DNA from: Acidobacteriota bacterium
GTDB taxonomy: Bacteria; Acidobacteriota; Blastocatellia; Pyrinomonadales; Pyrinomonadaceae
Assembly: GCA_018269075.1 (NCBI GenBank)
Contig: JAFDVJ010000008.1
Location: 22,758 to 86,757, forward strand
DNA length: 64,000 nucleotides
Direction: 5' to 3'
Within the stretch, counting starts at the first letter, position 1. The number at the start of each line of letters is the position of its first letter. Both the position numbers and the translations under genes were made by a program. This document shows, piece after piece, positions 46,267 to 55,628 of this stretch. A model generated the notes under the pieces. That model was not told the DNA's origin and did no database searches. It was given only the letters and a program-made list of their open reading frames with translations.

Positions 46267-48447
46267 TCACCGGATCGTCACCGTGTAAATCGCGTATTGA
46301 TTGCCGTCGCGATTGCTCGTAAAGATCAGGCGGCGGCCGTCGGGCGACCAGCGCGGCGCGGAATCTTCGGCTGCGCTGCGCGTGATCCGCCGCGGCGCGG
46401 TGCCGTCGGCGTTCATCACGTAGATTTCCGTGCTGCCGTCGGCGCCGGCGGTAAAGGCGATCAGCCGGCCGTCGGGCGAAAACGCCGGCTGCGTGTCGGA
46501 ACGCCGCCGGAAGGTCAGCCGTTTTTCGGGCTCGTTCGTTCCCGGCCGGATCGAAAAGATCTCGAAATTCCCGGTCCGAAAATCCTCCTTGTCGCTCGCG
46601 AACGCGAGCGTCGCGCCGTCCGGCGACCAGACCGGCCCGCTGCCGTAATCGCTGCCGGAATAGATCGGATGCTGGTCCGAGCCGTCGGCGTTCATCGCGT
46701 AGAGCCGGACGACGCTGGAATTTTCGCCGCGGTTGCTGGCGAAAACGATCTGCCGGCCGTCGGGCGACCACGCCGGCTCGCCGTCGCGCGCGGGATCGTT
46801 CGTCAGGTTCTGAAAATCGCGGCCGTCCGGTCTGACGCGGCAGATTTCCGTGTTGCCGCCGATCCGGTCCTGGTAAACGATCCATTCGCCGTCGGGCGAC
46901 CACATCGGCGTGGCGGTCGTGATCTCCGTTTTGATCACCCGCGACATTTCCTTCGTCTCGAGATCGAAAATCCGCAGCTCGCCCGTCCGGTCGGGCTCTT
47001 CGGCCTCGTACAAAACCCGGCGGCCGTCGGGCGCATAGGTCGGCGCCGTCAGATTTCGGCCGGCGTCGGCGAGCACGAGCTGCGGGCGAAAGATCTCGGC
47101 GCTCATCACGTAGATCTCGTCCTTTCCGCTCCGGTCCGAGACGAACGCGATCCGGGTTCCGTCGGGCGACCAGCTGCCGGGGCCGGCGACCTCGTCGCTT
47201 TTTTCGCGGTCGGTCAGATTGCGCGCCTCGCCGTTTCCGTCGACATCGACGATAAAGACGTCGGAATTTTCGCGGTCGCGGTCGGAAGTGAAAAGCAGCG
47301 CCGTCCCGTCGGGCGAAAAGGCCGGGTGGCCCTCGGTCGACGGGCTGTTCGTCAGCCGGCGAACCGTGCCGCGGTCGATTTCCATCACGTAGATTTCGAG
47401 ATTTCCGTCGCGGTCCGAGACGAACGCGACCCGCTTGCCGTCGGGCGAAATCGCCGGATCGGCCTCGAAGCCCGGGCTGTTCGTCAGATTGCGGTTTTCG
47501 CCGGTGTCGATCGAATAGAGAAAGATGTCGCTGTCGTCGGGCCGGACGTTTTTCTGGTAAACGATCTGCCGCGAATCGGCCGACCAGTCGAGATTGCTGC
47601 CGTCGTAGGGGATCGCGACCGCGTTCGAGCCGTCGGCGTCCGCCAGCAGAAAGACGTTCTTCTCGTTCGGCTTCGGATAGATGACCTTCTTCCCGTCGGG
47701 CGACCAGCGGCCGGATCTGAGGCCTTCGAAATCCGTGACGGGCGACTGGTTCGAGCCGTCGGCGTTCATAATCCACGATTCGCCGCGCCGCTTTTCGTCG
47801 AGCCGCAGGAACCTGATCCGGCCGTCCTTCATCCAAACCGGCCCGGCGTCGCCGTAAGCGCTGTCGGTCAGCCGCACGGGCACGACGGCGGCGCGGCCGT
47901 CCTGTTCCGGCGCGGGCACGGCGCGGGCCTGCCGCCAGACGAAAAACGTCCCGGCGGCGACGGCGATGAGCGCGAGCGCGACGAGCGCGAGCCGTTTCCG
48001 GGAAAACCGCGCGGCCGGCGCGGCGACGGCCGGCGCTTCCCCGATCTCGTTTTCGACCCGGACCGTCAACCGCCGGACCGTCCGTTTTTCGAGAATCGTC
48101 TCGACGGCCGGCCGCGCCGTCCGGTTGACCTCGGCCGCGAAACGATAGCCGTGTTTCGGCAGCGTCTCGATGAATTTTTCGCCGTTCGCGTCGAGAACCT
48201 TCCGGAGCCGCGAGATCTGTTTGGCGAGATTGCTCTCCTCGACAAAGGCGTCGGGCCAGAGCGAGGCGACCATCTCGTCCTTGGCGAGCGCCCGGCCGCT
48301 GTTCTCGACGAGCAGCAGAAGCGTCTCGAATTCTTTCGCCGGCAGATGCAGCGCCCGGCCTCCGGCGAACAAAGTCTTCTCCTGCGGGTCGAGCGCGAAC
48401 TCTCCGAAGGTATAAATAAAGCCTTTGTTTTGAACCGTTTCCACCAT
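46267..48447 (-). CDS. CadC-type winged helix fused to PD40/TolB-like propeller
   Basis: This 726-residue protein has an N-terminal OmpR/CadC winged helix (about 8-110; FALDPQEKTLFAGGRALHLPAKEFETLLLL, and ISRLRKVLDANGEKFIETLPKHGYRF). A single membrane helix (about 150-170) follows. The periplasmic part is a run of about twelve WSPDGxxIxF propeller repeats of the PD40/TolB type. It is probably a membrane-bound transcription regulator that senses an extracytoplasmic signal. This architecture is frequent in Acidobacteriota. The target genes are not indicated. Confidence 0.95.
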   Translation of the reverse strand: MVETVQNKGFIYTFGEFALDPQEKTLFAGGRALHLPAKEFETLLLLVENSGRALAKDEMVASLWPDAFVEESNLAKQISRLRKVLDANGEKFIETLPKHGYRFAAEVNRTARPAVETILEKRTVRRLTVRVENEIGEAPAVAAPAARFSRKRLALVALALIAVAAGTFFVWRQARAVPAPEQDGRAAVVPVRLTDSAYGDAGPVWMKDGRIRFLRLDEKRRGESWIMNADGSNQSPVTDFEGLRSGRWSPDGKKVIYPKPNEKNVFLLADADGSNAVAIPYDGSNLDWSADSRQIVYQKNVRPDDSDIFLYSIDTGENRNLTNSPGFEADPAISPDGKRVAFVSDRDGNLEIYVMEIDRGTVRRLTNSPSTEGHPAFSPDGTALLFTSDRDRENSDVFIVDVDGNGEARNLTDREKSDEVAGPGSWSPDGTRIAFVSDRSGKDEIYVMSAEIFRPQLVLADAGRNLTAPTYAPDGRRVLYEAEEPDRTGELRIFDLETKEMSRVIKTEITTATPMWSPDGEWIVYQDRIGGNTEICRVRPDGRDFQNLTNDPARDGEPAWSPDGRQIVFASNRGENSSVVRLYAMNADGSDQHPIYSGSDYGSGPVWSPDGATLAFASDKEDFRTGNFEIFSIRPGTNEPEKRLTFRRRSDTQPAFSPDGRLIAFTAGADGSTEIYVMNADGTAPRRITRSAAEDSAPRWSPDGRRLIFTSNRDGNQYAIYTVTIR

Positions 48448-48605
48448 ATCAAAAAAAAGTCAGAAAAAAGCCAGAAAAATCTCAAGACTTTTCGGGGCGG
48501 TCTCGGAGATTATGATGCGGTCAGGAAATAATTTTTATCGGGCCACGATACCGGGTTGCCTAATTTTAACTCTGACAAAGTTTAGAGTGCAAGATTTTTT
48601 GTCGG

Positions 48606-48851
48606 ATGAAGCAAAAAACCGAAATCATCTTCGAGATCGAAGAAACGGTGGCGTTCAAAAGCCGCCGGAATTTTATCGCCGTCTGCGGCGAATGCCGGGC
48701 GCTGACCGAGATGGTGACGACCGAAACGGCGGCCGCGCTGACCGGCGTCGGCGAGCGCGAGATCTACCGGCTGATCGAGAACGGCCGGCTGCATTTCATC
48801 GAGGCGGAACGCGTTTTCGTCTGCCGCAGCTCGCTTCCGATACGCGGCTGA
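48606..48851 (+). CDS. Small HTH/excisionase-like protein
   Basis: This 81-residue protein begins MKQKTEIIFEIEETVAFKSR. It contains CGECRALTEMVTTETAAALTGVGEREIYRLIENGRLHF, where ALTGVGEREIYRLIENG resembles the helix-turn-helix of excisionase/MerR-like domains. A CxxC pair precedes it. It lies 47 bp upstream of the adhesin gene, same strand, and might regulate it. The role is inferred. Confidence 0.75.
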   Translation: MKQKTEIIFEIEETVAFKSRRNFIAVCGECRALTEMVTTETAAALTGVGEREIYRLIENGRLHFIEAERVFVCRSSLPIRG

Positions 48852-48898
48852 AAACGCGCCGGCGGCGGTTTGTTTTTTTTTGATTTGGAGGTTGGAAA

Positions 48899-50818
48899 AT
48901 GAAGCTCGGACGATTTTTGACGAAATTATCGCTTTTCGGACTGCTCGTCGGCGGCGGCGTTTTCGCGGCGGCGGCGCAGACGGCGTTCACCTATCAGGGA
49001 AAACTGAACGACGGCGGCGCGCCGGCCGGCGGCGCGTACGATTTCACGTTCCGGCTTTTTTCGGCCGTCTCCGGCGGCGCGCAGATCGGCCCGGACGTGA
49101 CGCGCGACGACGTCGCGGTGACGAACGGGATTTTCACCGTCAATCTCGATTTCGGCGCGTCGCCTTTTTCTTCCGGCACCGGAAATTACCTCGAAATCCT
49201 CGTCCGCCCCGGCGCGAGCACCGGCGCGTACACGACGCTCGCGCCGCGCCTGCCGGTCGCGAGCGCGCCGTACGCGGTCAAAAGCCTGAGCGCCGACAAC
49301 GCGGCGAACGCGGCCAGCGCGACGAATTCGACGACGGCCCAGAACGCGCTCTCGCTGGGCGGCGTCGCGGCGGCGCAGTTTGTCCAGACCACGGACGCGC
49401 GGCTTTCGGACGCCCGCAATCCGCTCCCGAACTCGCCGAATTATATCCAGAACACGACCAATCAGCAGGCGTCCGCGAGCTTCAACATTTCCGGCAGCGG
49501 CACGGCCGGCGGCACGCTCGGCGGCAATATCCTGAACGCGGCGACGCAGTTCAACCTCAACGGCCGGCGGATCCTGACCGGCTCGCTCGTCAACATCTTC
49601 GCCGGCGACGGATCCGGCGCGGCCAATCCGACCGGCGGCGACAACTCGTTTTTCGGCCGCAGTTCGGGCGCTTCGACGACGACCGGCAACGCCAACGCGT
49701 TTTTCGGCGCGCAGGCCGGCGTGTCGAACGTCACGGGAAGCAGCAACGCGTTTTTCGGAACGAGCGCGGGCCTGTTCACGACTGCCGGGCCGAACTCTTT
49801 TTTCGGAACGCTGGCCGGCAACTCGACCACGACCGGCATCAACAATTCGTTTTTCGGCTTCAGCGCGGGCGGCGCCAACACGACCGGCGGCGGCAATACG
49901 TTTATCGGCAATAACACCGGCGCTCTGAACACGACCGGCCTTAACATTACTTTACTCGGAATCAACGCCAACATCGGCAGCCTGCCGATCCAGAACGCGA
50001 CCGCCGTCGGCGCATATGCGGCCGTCACGCAGAGCAACTCGCTCGTGCTCGGCGCGATCTCCGGGATCAACAACTGCACCGTCGGCAACAACTGCGCGGA
50101 CGTCAGCGTCGGGATCGGCACGAACGCGCCGAACTTCAAGCTCGAAGTGATCGACCCGTCGAACAAGGGTCTTCGCGTCCAGACCAACGTCACCGGCGGC
50201 ACGGTCGCCGCGTTCGGCGGCAACGGCGCGTTTCAGGTCGACGCGGCGGGCGTCAACGGCGGACGGCTGAGCATTCTCGAAAACGGGTTCGTCGGGCTCG
50301 GCGCGCCGAACCCGGCGACGCGGCTCGACGTCGCCGGCATCGTCACGATCCGCGTTCTCGGCACGGCCGGGACGACCGCGCTTTGTATGAACCCGTCGTT
50401 TCAGATCGGCAGCTGCTCGTCGTCGCGGCGCTACAAGGAAAACATCCGCTCGTTCACGCCCGGACTCGAGCTCGTGCGCCGGCTGCGGCCGGTCGCCTTC
50501 GACTGGAAAGCGAACGGCAGCAAAGATTTCGGCCTCGTCGCCGAGGAAGTCGCGGCGGTCGAGCCGCTGCTCGCGACCGTCAACGCCGAGGGCGAGATCG
50601 AGGGCGTCAAATACGACCGCGTCGGCGTCGTGCTCGTCAACGCCGTCAACGAGCAGCAGACCGTCATCGAAAACCAGCAGCGGCAGATCGACGAGCAGAA
50701 CGCGCTGATCCGCCGCCAGCAGGCCGAGCTCGACCGTCAGAAGACGGAGCTCGAAGCGCTCAGGGAACTGGTCTGCGCGCAGAATCCGGCGGCCGCCGTC
50801 TGCCGGCGGCCGAAATAG
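48899..50818 (+). CDS. Secreted adhesin-like protein with C-terminal S74 endosialidase chaperone
   Basis: This 639-residue protein has a signal peptide (to about residue 27) and an N-terminal TYQGKLNDGG domain (to about 130) shared with the next gene. Repeats of the NxFFGxxAGxxTTTG type (about residues 250-345) may form a trimeric beta head. A C-terminal Peptidase_S74 domain has the catalytic Ser-Lys pair in SSSRRYKENI and FGLVAEEV, ending in a coiled coil (NQQRQIDEQNALIRRQQ). S74 domains autocleave to aid trimer folding. The protein may be surface-exposed. Preceded by GGAGG about 11 nt upstream of the start. Confidence 0.9.
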   Translation: MKLGRFLTKLSLFGLLVGGGVFAAAAQTAFTYQGKLNDGGAPAGGAYDFTFRLFSAVSGGAQIGPDVTRDDVAVTNGIFTVNLDFGASPFSSGTGNYLEILVRPGASTGAYTTLAPRLPVASAPYAVKSLSADNAANAASATNSTTAQNALSLGGVAAAQFVQTTDARLSDARNPLPNSPNYIQNTTNQQASASFNISGSGTAGGTLGGNILNAATQFNLNGRRILTGSLVNIFAGDGSGAANPTGGDNSFFGRSSGASTTTGNANAFFGAQAGVSNVTGSSNAFFGTSAGLFTTAGPNSFFGTLAGNSTTTGINNSFFGFSAGGANTTGGGNTFIGNNTGALNTTGLNITLLGINANIGSLPIQNATAVGAYAAVTQSNSLVLGAISGINNCTVGNNCADVSVGIGTNAPNFKLEVIDPSNKGLRVQTNVTGGTVAAFGGNGAFQVDAAGVNGGRLSILENGFVGLGAPNPATRLDVAGIVTIRVLGTAGTTALCMNPSFQIGSCSSSRRYKENIRSFTPGLELVRRLRPVAFDWKANGSKDFGLVAEEVAAVEPLLATVNAEGEIEGVKYDRVGVVLVNAVNEQQTVIENQQRQIDEQNALIRRQQAELDRQKTELEALRELVCAQNPAAAVCRRPK

Positions 50819-50861
50819 CCGCCCGATCATTGAAATTCGTCTCTCAGGCGCCTCACTTATT

Positions 50862-50950
50862 GCCGGTCCCGGCGGAAGTCTTAATACATCCAGTCGGTAA
50901 AAGCCGGGACGGCAGCAAAAGCGGCCCGCCGCCCAAAGCGGGCCGCCTTC
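50862..50950 (+). terminator. Two GC-rich hairpins after the adhesin gene
   Basis: GCCGGTCCCGGC (50862-50873) pairs with GCCGGGACGGC (50903-50913), and GCGGCCCG (50921-50928) pairs with CGGGCCGC (50939-50946), the latter followed by CTTCAAAAA. They could end or attenuate transcription before the second surface-protein gene. Confidence 0.5.
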
Positions 50951-51070
50951 AAAAACATCCCGCCGGGAAGCGCCATCGCGCGCTTCCGAAGCGCGGCCCG
51001 CGGATTTTTTTCGCTGAAGATGAGCGCCCCCGATTTTTTTTCTAACGGTGAGCAGGAGGAGAAGAATAAA

Positions 51071-52693
51071 ATGCTGAAGAAATTACTGTTTGTTTCGATT
51101 TTACTGTCCGCGACCGCCCTTTCGGCCGCCGCGCAGACGTCGGCGTTTACCTATCAGGGCAGGCTGACCGACGCTAACTCGGCCGCGAGCGGCTCGTATG
51201 ATTTTTACTTTCAGATTTTCGACGCCGCCTCGGGCGGCACTTTTCTCGGCGCGGATTTTGCCGACAACGCGGTCGTCGCGAACGGGATCTTCACGGTCGT
51301 GCTCGATTTCGGGACCGCGCCGTTCCAGACCGGCGCGCCGCGTTATCTTGAAATTTCGGTGCGGCCGGGAGCTTCGACCGGCGCGTTCACGACCCTCACG
51401 CCGCGCCAGTCGATCACGAGCGCGCCCTACGCGCTTCAAAGCCTGAAAGCCGGCACGGCCGACAGTCTTTCGACGGCCTGCTTTTTATGCGTCACCGACG
51501 CGCAGATCCAGGCGCTCGACGGCGCCAAGGTCGCCGGCCCGGTCGCCGTCGCGCAGACCGCCAACGCGCTGAACGGGATCCTGCCGGTCGCGAACGGCGG
51601 CACGGGCAGCGCGACCAAGAACTTCGTCGATCTTTCGACCGATCAACCGACCATCGCCGGCAACAAGACTTTCACCGGCGCGGTCGGCGTGACCGGCGCG
51701 AACGGCGTCTTCAACGGCAACGGCGCGGGCCTGACGAACCTCAATGGCGCGAACATCGCGAACGGCAGCGTCACCGCCGTGCAGCTCGCGGCCGACGCGC
51801 AGCCGAACGGCGGCAGCCTGAAAATGCTCGGCGCGCTGCGCTGGGACCTGCTGAAGGCCGAAACCACCTTTCCGACCGGAGCCGGTTCCGGTCCCAGCCG
51901 ATTAGCCTTCGACGGCAGCAATATGTGGGTCACGCTTTTCAACGCCAACGCGGTCGCCAAGATCCGCACGAGCGACGGCGCGGTGCTCGGCACCTACAAC
52001 GGCGTGACGCATCCGTTCGGGATTGCCTTTGACGGCGCCAATATCTGGGTCGCGAACAATAACGGCTTCGGCGTCACAAAGATCCGCGCTTCCGACGGCG
52101 CCGCGCTCGGGACCTTTACGGTCGGGTCGGTTCCCAACGACGTCGCCTTCGACGGCACGAATGTTTGGATCTCCAGCAATGGCAGCGCCAGCGTGACCAA
52201 GCTGCGGGCGAGTGACGGCGCGAATCTCGGCACTTTTACGGTCGCCACCGGGCCAACCGCACTCGTCTTCGACGGTTCGAATATGTGGGTTTTGTGCGGC
52301 GGCGGAGCACTCGTCAAGCTCCGCGCGAGCGACGGCGCGAATCTCGGCAGTTTCTCCGTCGCGAACGGCAATGACTTCGTCTTCGACGGGACCAATTTGT
52401 GGGCCGCCAGCGGCTCCAACGTGGTAAAGATCCGTCCGAGCGACGGCGCTAACCTCGGCACTTTCCCGGTCGGCGCGGCCGTCGATCAGATCGTTTTCGA
52501 CGGCGCGAATCTCTGGATTTCGACCAGCGGAGGCAACATCGTGACGAAGCTGCGAACGAGCGACGGCGCGGTTCTCGGGACTTTTCCGACCGGCGGATTT
52601 CCGAGCGGGATGGCCTTCGACGGCGCCAACGTCTGGGTCGCCAACGGCACCGGCAGCAGTGTAACCCGGCTTTCGCCGGCGTTTTCGCAGTGA
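51071..52693 (+). CDS. Secreted beta-propeller surface protein
   Basis: This 540-residue protein starts at ATG 51071 after AGGAGGAG. It has a signal peptide (LLFVSILLSATALSAAAQ) and the same N-terminal domain as the upstream adhesin (TSAFTYQGRLTDANSAASG, PYALQSLKAGTADSL), which indicates duplication. From about residue 270 there are seven to eight repeats of about 40 residues (AFDGANIWVANN ... VTKIRASDGAALGTF), an NHL-like propeller. No enzyme motif. It may bind a ligand at the cell surface together with the S74 protein. Confidence 0.9.
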   Translation: MLKKLLFVSILLSATALSAAAQTSAFTYQGRLTDANSAASGSYDFYFQIFDAASGGTFLGADFADNAVVANGIFTVVLDFGTAPFQTGAPRYLEISVRPGASTGAFTTLTPRQSITSAPYALQSLKAGTADSLSTACFLCVTDAQIQALDGAKVAGPVAVAQTANALNGILPVANGGTGSATKNFVDLSTDQPTIAGNKTFTGAVGVTGANGVFNGNGAGLTNLNGANIANGSVTAVQLAADAQPNGGSLKMLGALRWDLLKAETTFPTGAGSGPSRLAFDGSNMWVTLFNANAVAKIRTSDGAVLGTYNGVTHPFGIAFDGANIWVANNNGFGVTKIRASDGAALGTFTVGSVPNDVAFDGTNVWISSNGSASVTKLRASDGANLGTFTVATGPTALVFDGSNMWVLCGGGALVKLRASDGANLGSFSVANGNDFVFDGTNLWAASGSNVVKIRPSDGANLGTFPVGAAVDQIVFDGANLWISTSGGNIVTKLRTSDGAVLGTFPTGGFPSGMAFDGANVWVANGTGSSVTRLSPAFSQ

Positions 52694-52699
52694 GTGCGT

Positions 52700-53494
52700 T
52701 TAAGAACCCGTAAAATCGGGCGGGCGCTTCTCGAAAAAGGCGGTGACGCCTTCGCGGAAGTCGTCGCCTTTGCCGGATTCGATCTGCAAACGGTGTTCGA
52801 GCGCGAGCTGCGCGGCGAGATCGTTCGCGAAGGTCGCGTTGAGCATCTGCTTGATGCGGCCGATCGCGGCGGTCGGCGCTTTGGCGAGCCGCGCGGCCAT
52901 CGCGAGCGCTTCGGTCATCAGTTCATCGGCCGGAACGACGCGGTTGATCATCCCGATCGCGGCGGCGCGTTCGGCCGTCACGGTGTCGCCGGTCATAAAC
53001 AATTCGGCGGCGAGCTTTTCGCCGACGGCGCGCGGCAGAAAGAACGAGCCGCCGCAGTCGGGCGAGAGACCGATCCGGACGAACGCCTCGTTGAACGTCG
53101 CGTTTTCGGCCGCGAAGACGAGATCGCAGGCGAGCGCGAAGTTGGTGCCCGCGCCGGCGCAGACGCCCTGCACGGCGGCGATGAACGGGACCGGCGTTTC
53201 GCGGATCAGGAGAATCACGTCGTGGAGCGCCTTCAGCGGCTCTTCGAGAAACGCCTCGATCCGGCCCTCGCGCTCCCACATCGAGCGCATCTCGCGCAGA
53301 TCGCCGCCCGAGCAGAACGCGCGGCCCGCGCCCGTCAGCACGACGGCGCGCGCCCGATCAGCAATCGCTTTTTCAACGGCCGCGAGCAGGTCCTTCGTCA
53401 ACCCGAGCGACAGCGCGTTGAGCGCTTCCGGCCGGTTAAAGGTAATCACGGCAACGCTGCCGCTCAATTCGTACTTGATATTTTCAAACGTCAT
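52700..53494 (-). CDS. Enoyl-CoA hydratase/isomerase (crotonase) family protein
   Basis: This 264-residue protein starts at ATG 53494; the longer frame upstream runs through a GAGAGTGGA repeat. The crotonase core includes GAGRAFCSGGDLREM (oxyanion hole), IAAVQGVCAGAGTNFALACDLVFAAENATF and a catalytic Glu region at SPDCGGSFFLPRAVG. The second catalytic Glu position of true hydratases (E at about 121) is replaced, as often in PaaG-like isomerases. It probably acts on acyl-CoA intermediates in degradation. No other pathway genes are nearby. Confidence 0.9.
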   Translation of the reverse strand: MTFENIKYELSGSVAVITFNRPEALNALSLGLTKDLLAAVEKAIADRARAVVLTGAGRAFCSGGDLREMRSMWEREGRIEAFLEEPLKALHDVILLIRETPVPFIAAVQGVCAGAGTNFALACDLVFAAENATFNEAFVRIGLSPDCGGSFFLPRAVGEKLAAELFMTGDTVTAERAAAIGMINRVVPADELMTEALAMAARLAKAPTAAIGRIKQMLNATFANDLAAQLALEHRLQIESGKGDDFREGVTAFFEKRPPDFTGS

Positions 53495-53502
53495 TTCGTT
53501 AA

Positions 53503-53591
53503 GCGGAGAGTGGAGAGTAGAGAGTGGAGAGTGGAGAGTTAGAGGAATTTTCCCCCGAACTCTCCACTCTCCACTCTCCACTCTCCACTCT
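53503..53591. repeat. GAGAGTGGA periodic hairpin
   Basis: A GAGAGTGGA array (about 53503-53540) faces an ACTCTCCACT array (about 53556-53591) with a 15-nt spacer, immediately upstream of the crotonase start. The same vocabulary is at 923-1045. Confidence 0.85.
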
Positions 53592-53598
53592 TGACTGT

Positions 53599-53880
53599 TC
53601 AGGCAAAGCGAACGCGCGATTTGCTGGCGTTGTAGCATTCGCGGCATAAAACGGCCCGGCCGACCTTCGGCTGAAACGGGACCTGATCGTGTTTTCCGCA
53701 ATTGTCGCAGACGATCTCGAAACGGGTCGGGGCGTTGTCGCCCGTCGCCGCTTTTTTCGAGCGGCATTTCGGACACCGCTGCGGCGGCATCATATTGCGT
53801 TGGTAAAAAATCTCCTGTTCCTTTTCCGTGAAAAGAAAAACCTCCTTGCACTGGACACATGGAACTTCAATATCCGGCAT
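53599..53880 (-). CDS. Zinc-ribbon protein with three CxxC pairs
   Basis: This 93-residue protein starts at ATG 53880 with AGGAG about 9 nt upstream. It contains C-x2-C pairs at CVQC, CPKC, CDNC and CREC, so one or two zinc ribbons are likely (FLFTEKEQEIFYQRNMMPPQRCPKCRSKK is characteristic of the probable zinc-binding family zf-trcl). Family members are of unknown function, possibly in RNA metabolism. It lies 104 bp upstream of the crotonase gene, same strand. Confidence 0.85.
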   Translation of the reverse strand: MPDIEVPCVQCKEVFLFTEKEQEIFYQRNMMPPQRCPKCRSKKAATGDNAPTRFEIVCDNCGKHDQVPFQPKVGRAVLCRECYNASKSRVRFA

Positions 53881-54152
53881 TTCATTTATCTCCTTTTGCG
53901 TAAGAGTGTAGCACAAAGACGGGCATATCCGTAATTCGTAAACCGCACGCGATGAAAGAAAACTTGTAGTTTTTGGAAAACTGGGTTATTTTCGTCTTTA
54001 TAGATTCTAAATCAAACAGAAGCGAAGCTTGAGCGTGCGGAGCCGCCAGTCCTCAGTCGCCGGATTTTTTTGAAAACGGACGACTTCCGGCTCCAAACCG
54101 AAATCGCGGATTTCAACTCGGGCATTCGAATTAAAAAGAAGAGGAGTTTCGT

Positions 54153-54494
54153 ATGAAATTAAAAGGTTTCATATTGGCGGCGGTTTTTCTGTCGCTGGCG
54201 GCCGCCGTCCAGGTGCGGGCGCAGTTCGACATCACGGGCGCGGTCAACGGACGGGTCGTTTCGGCAAACGGCGGCGCGATCCGGCGCGCGACCGTCACCA
54301 TCACCAACCTGAACACGCTCGAAAGCCAGACGCGCGTCACCAACGATTTCGGCTATTTCCGCTTCGCGAACCTGCCGCTGCTCGGTCTTTACCTGGTGAC
54401 GGTCGAATCGAAGCGCTACACGTTCACTTTCTCGACTCATCTGGTCGAGTTTACGTCGCTCGAACATAATTTCACTTTTACCGCCGACGATTAA
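54153..54494 (+). CDS. Small secreted carboxypeptidase-regulatory-like protein
   Basis: This 113-residue protein has a signal peptide (FILAAVFLSLAAAVQVRA) and one CarboxypepD_reg-like beta sandwich (ITGAVNGRVVSANGGAIRRATVTI ... TNDFGYFRFANLPLLGLYLVTV), the same module found at the N-terminus of TonB-dependent receptors. Here it stands alone. AGAGGAG precedes the ATG. It is probably periplasmic. The 53935-54152 stretch upstream holds no other gene. Confidence 0.85.
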   Translation: MKLKGFILAAVFLSLAAAVQVRAQFDITGAVNGRVVSANGGAIRRATVTITNLNTLESQTRVTNDFGYFRFANLPLLGLYLVTVESKRYTFTFSTHLVEFTSLEHNFTFTADD

Positions 54495-54515
54495 CCGCGC
54501 CGCCGCGAACGATCG

Positions 54516-55457
54516 TCATTCACCGAGGGCGGCGACGTGCCGCGCCGCCGTCGTGCCCAGAGTTTCCAGATTATAACCGCCTTCGAGCGCCGCCACGATC
54601 CGCCCGCCGCACGCCTCGGCGGCCCAGTCCTTGAGAGTTTTCGTCATCGAAACATAATCGTCGTCTTCGAGCCGCAACTGTCCGAGCGGATCGGTCAGAT
54701 GCGCGTCGAAACCGGCCGAGATCATAATCAGATCGGGCTTGAAATTCGCGCGAATATCGGCGATCGCCGCCTCGAACATCCGTTTCTGCTCGGTCGCCTT
54801 CGTCTGCGCCTTGACCGGCACGTTCAGGGTGTAGCCGCGCCCGCGTCCGAAACCGGTCTCGCCGCGCGAGCCCGTCCCCGGATACCACGGATACTGATGC
54901 ATCGAAAAGAAATAGACGCTCGGGTCGTCGAAGAAGATGCCCTGCGTGCCGTTGCCGTGATGGACGTCCCAGTCGACGATCGCGACGCGCTCGATCTCTT
55001 TATAACGATTCTGCGCGTAGCGCGCGGCGACGGCGACGTTGTTGAACAGACAAAAGCCCATCGCGCTCTCGGCGGTCGCGTGATGACCGGGCGGACGGAC
55101 GGCGACGAAGGCGTTCGACGCCTCGCCGCTCATCACCGCGTCGACCGCGCGGCACACGCCGCCCGCCGCGTAGAGCGCGGCGTCGAACGACTGCATCGAG
55201 ATCGCCGTATCGGCGTCGAGCATCTCGAGCCCGTTTTCGAACGCGCCCTCGACGCGCCGGAAATGCTCTTTCGTATGCGCCGCCTGAATCATTCCCTTCG
55301 AGGCCGGCTCCGGCGTGATTTCGAGCAGACTTTCCCACAATTTTTCGTCCGCCCGGAGCGCGTTCATCACCGCCTCGTAGCGGCGCGGCGTCTCGGGATG
55401 CCCGTGGCCGGTGTCGTGCCGGCGGTAAATCGGGTGATGGATCAATGCTGTTGTCAT
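54516..55457 (-). CDS. Histone-deacetylase-family protein (AcuC/HDAC-like)
   Basis: This 313-residue protein is a complete class II-like HDAC domain. The zinc ligands are in VDWDVHHGNGTQGIFF (Asp and His) and SAGFDAHLTDPLGQL (Asp). PPGHHATAESAMGFCLFNNVA holds the catalytic His pair, and EGGYNLETL the final motif. Bacterial members deacetylate small molecules, polyamines or acetyl-lysine proteins. The partner acetyltransferase was not found nearby. Confidence 0.94.
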   Translation of the reverse strand: MTTALIHHPIYRRHDTGHGHPETPRRYEAVMNALRADEKLWESLLEITPEPASKGMIQAAHTKEHFRRVEGAFENGLEMLDADTAISMQSFDAALYAAGGVCRAVDAVMSGEASNAFVAVRPPGHHATAESAMGFCLFNNVAVAARYAQNRYKEIERVAIVDWDVHHGNGTQGIFFDDPSVYFFSMHQYPWYPGTGSRGETGFGRGRGYTLNVPVKAQTKATEQKRMFEAAIADIRANFKPDLIMISAGFDAHLTDPLGQLRLEDDDYVSMTKTLKDWAAEACGGRIVAALEGGYNLETLGTTAARHVAALGE

Positions 55458-55470
55458 AGATTCAATTTAG

Positions 55471-55616
55471 CGCAAAGGCGCGAAGACGCAAAAGACGCGA
55501 AAAATTTTCGGTCGGCTTTTCCGACGAAAAATTCCCGATCCCGACCGAAACCGATTCGCCCCCGAAAATTCATCTAAAATTTTTTGCGCCTCTGCGCCTT
55601 CGCGCCTTCGCGTTAA
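55471..55616. repeat. GCGCAAAGGC periodic hairpin
   Basis: A CGCAAAGGCGCGAAGACGC array (about 55471-55500) and an inverted GCGCCTCTGCGCCTTCGCG array (about 55587-55616) flank an 85-nt spacer, just upstream of the deacetylase start and next to the end of the flavin reductase gene. Confidence 0.8.
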
Positions 55617-55628
55617 AATCCCGTCTCG

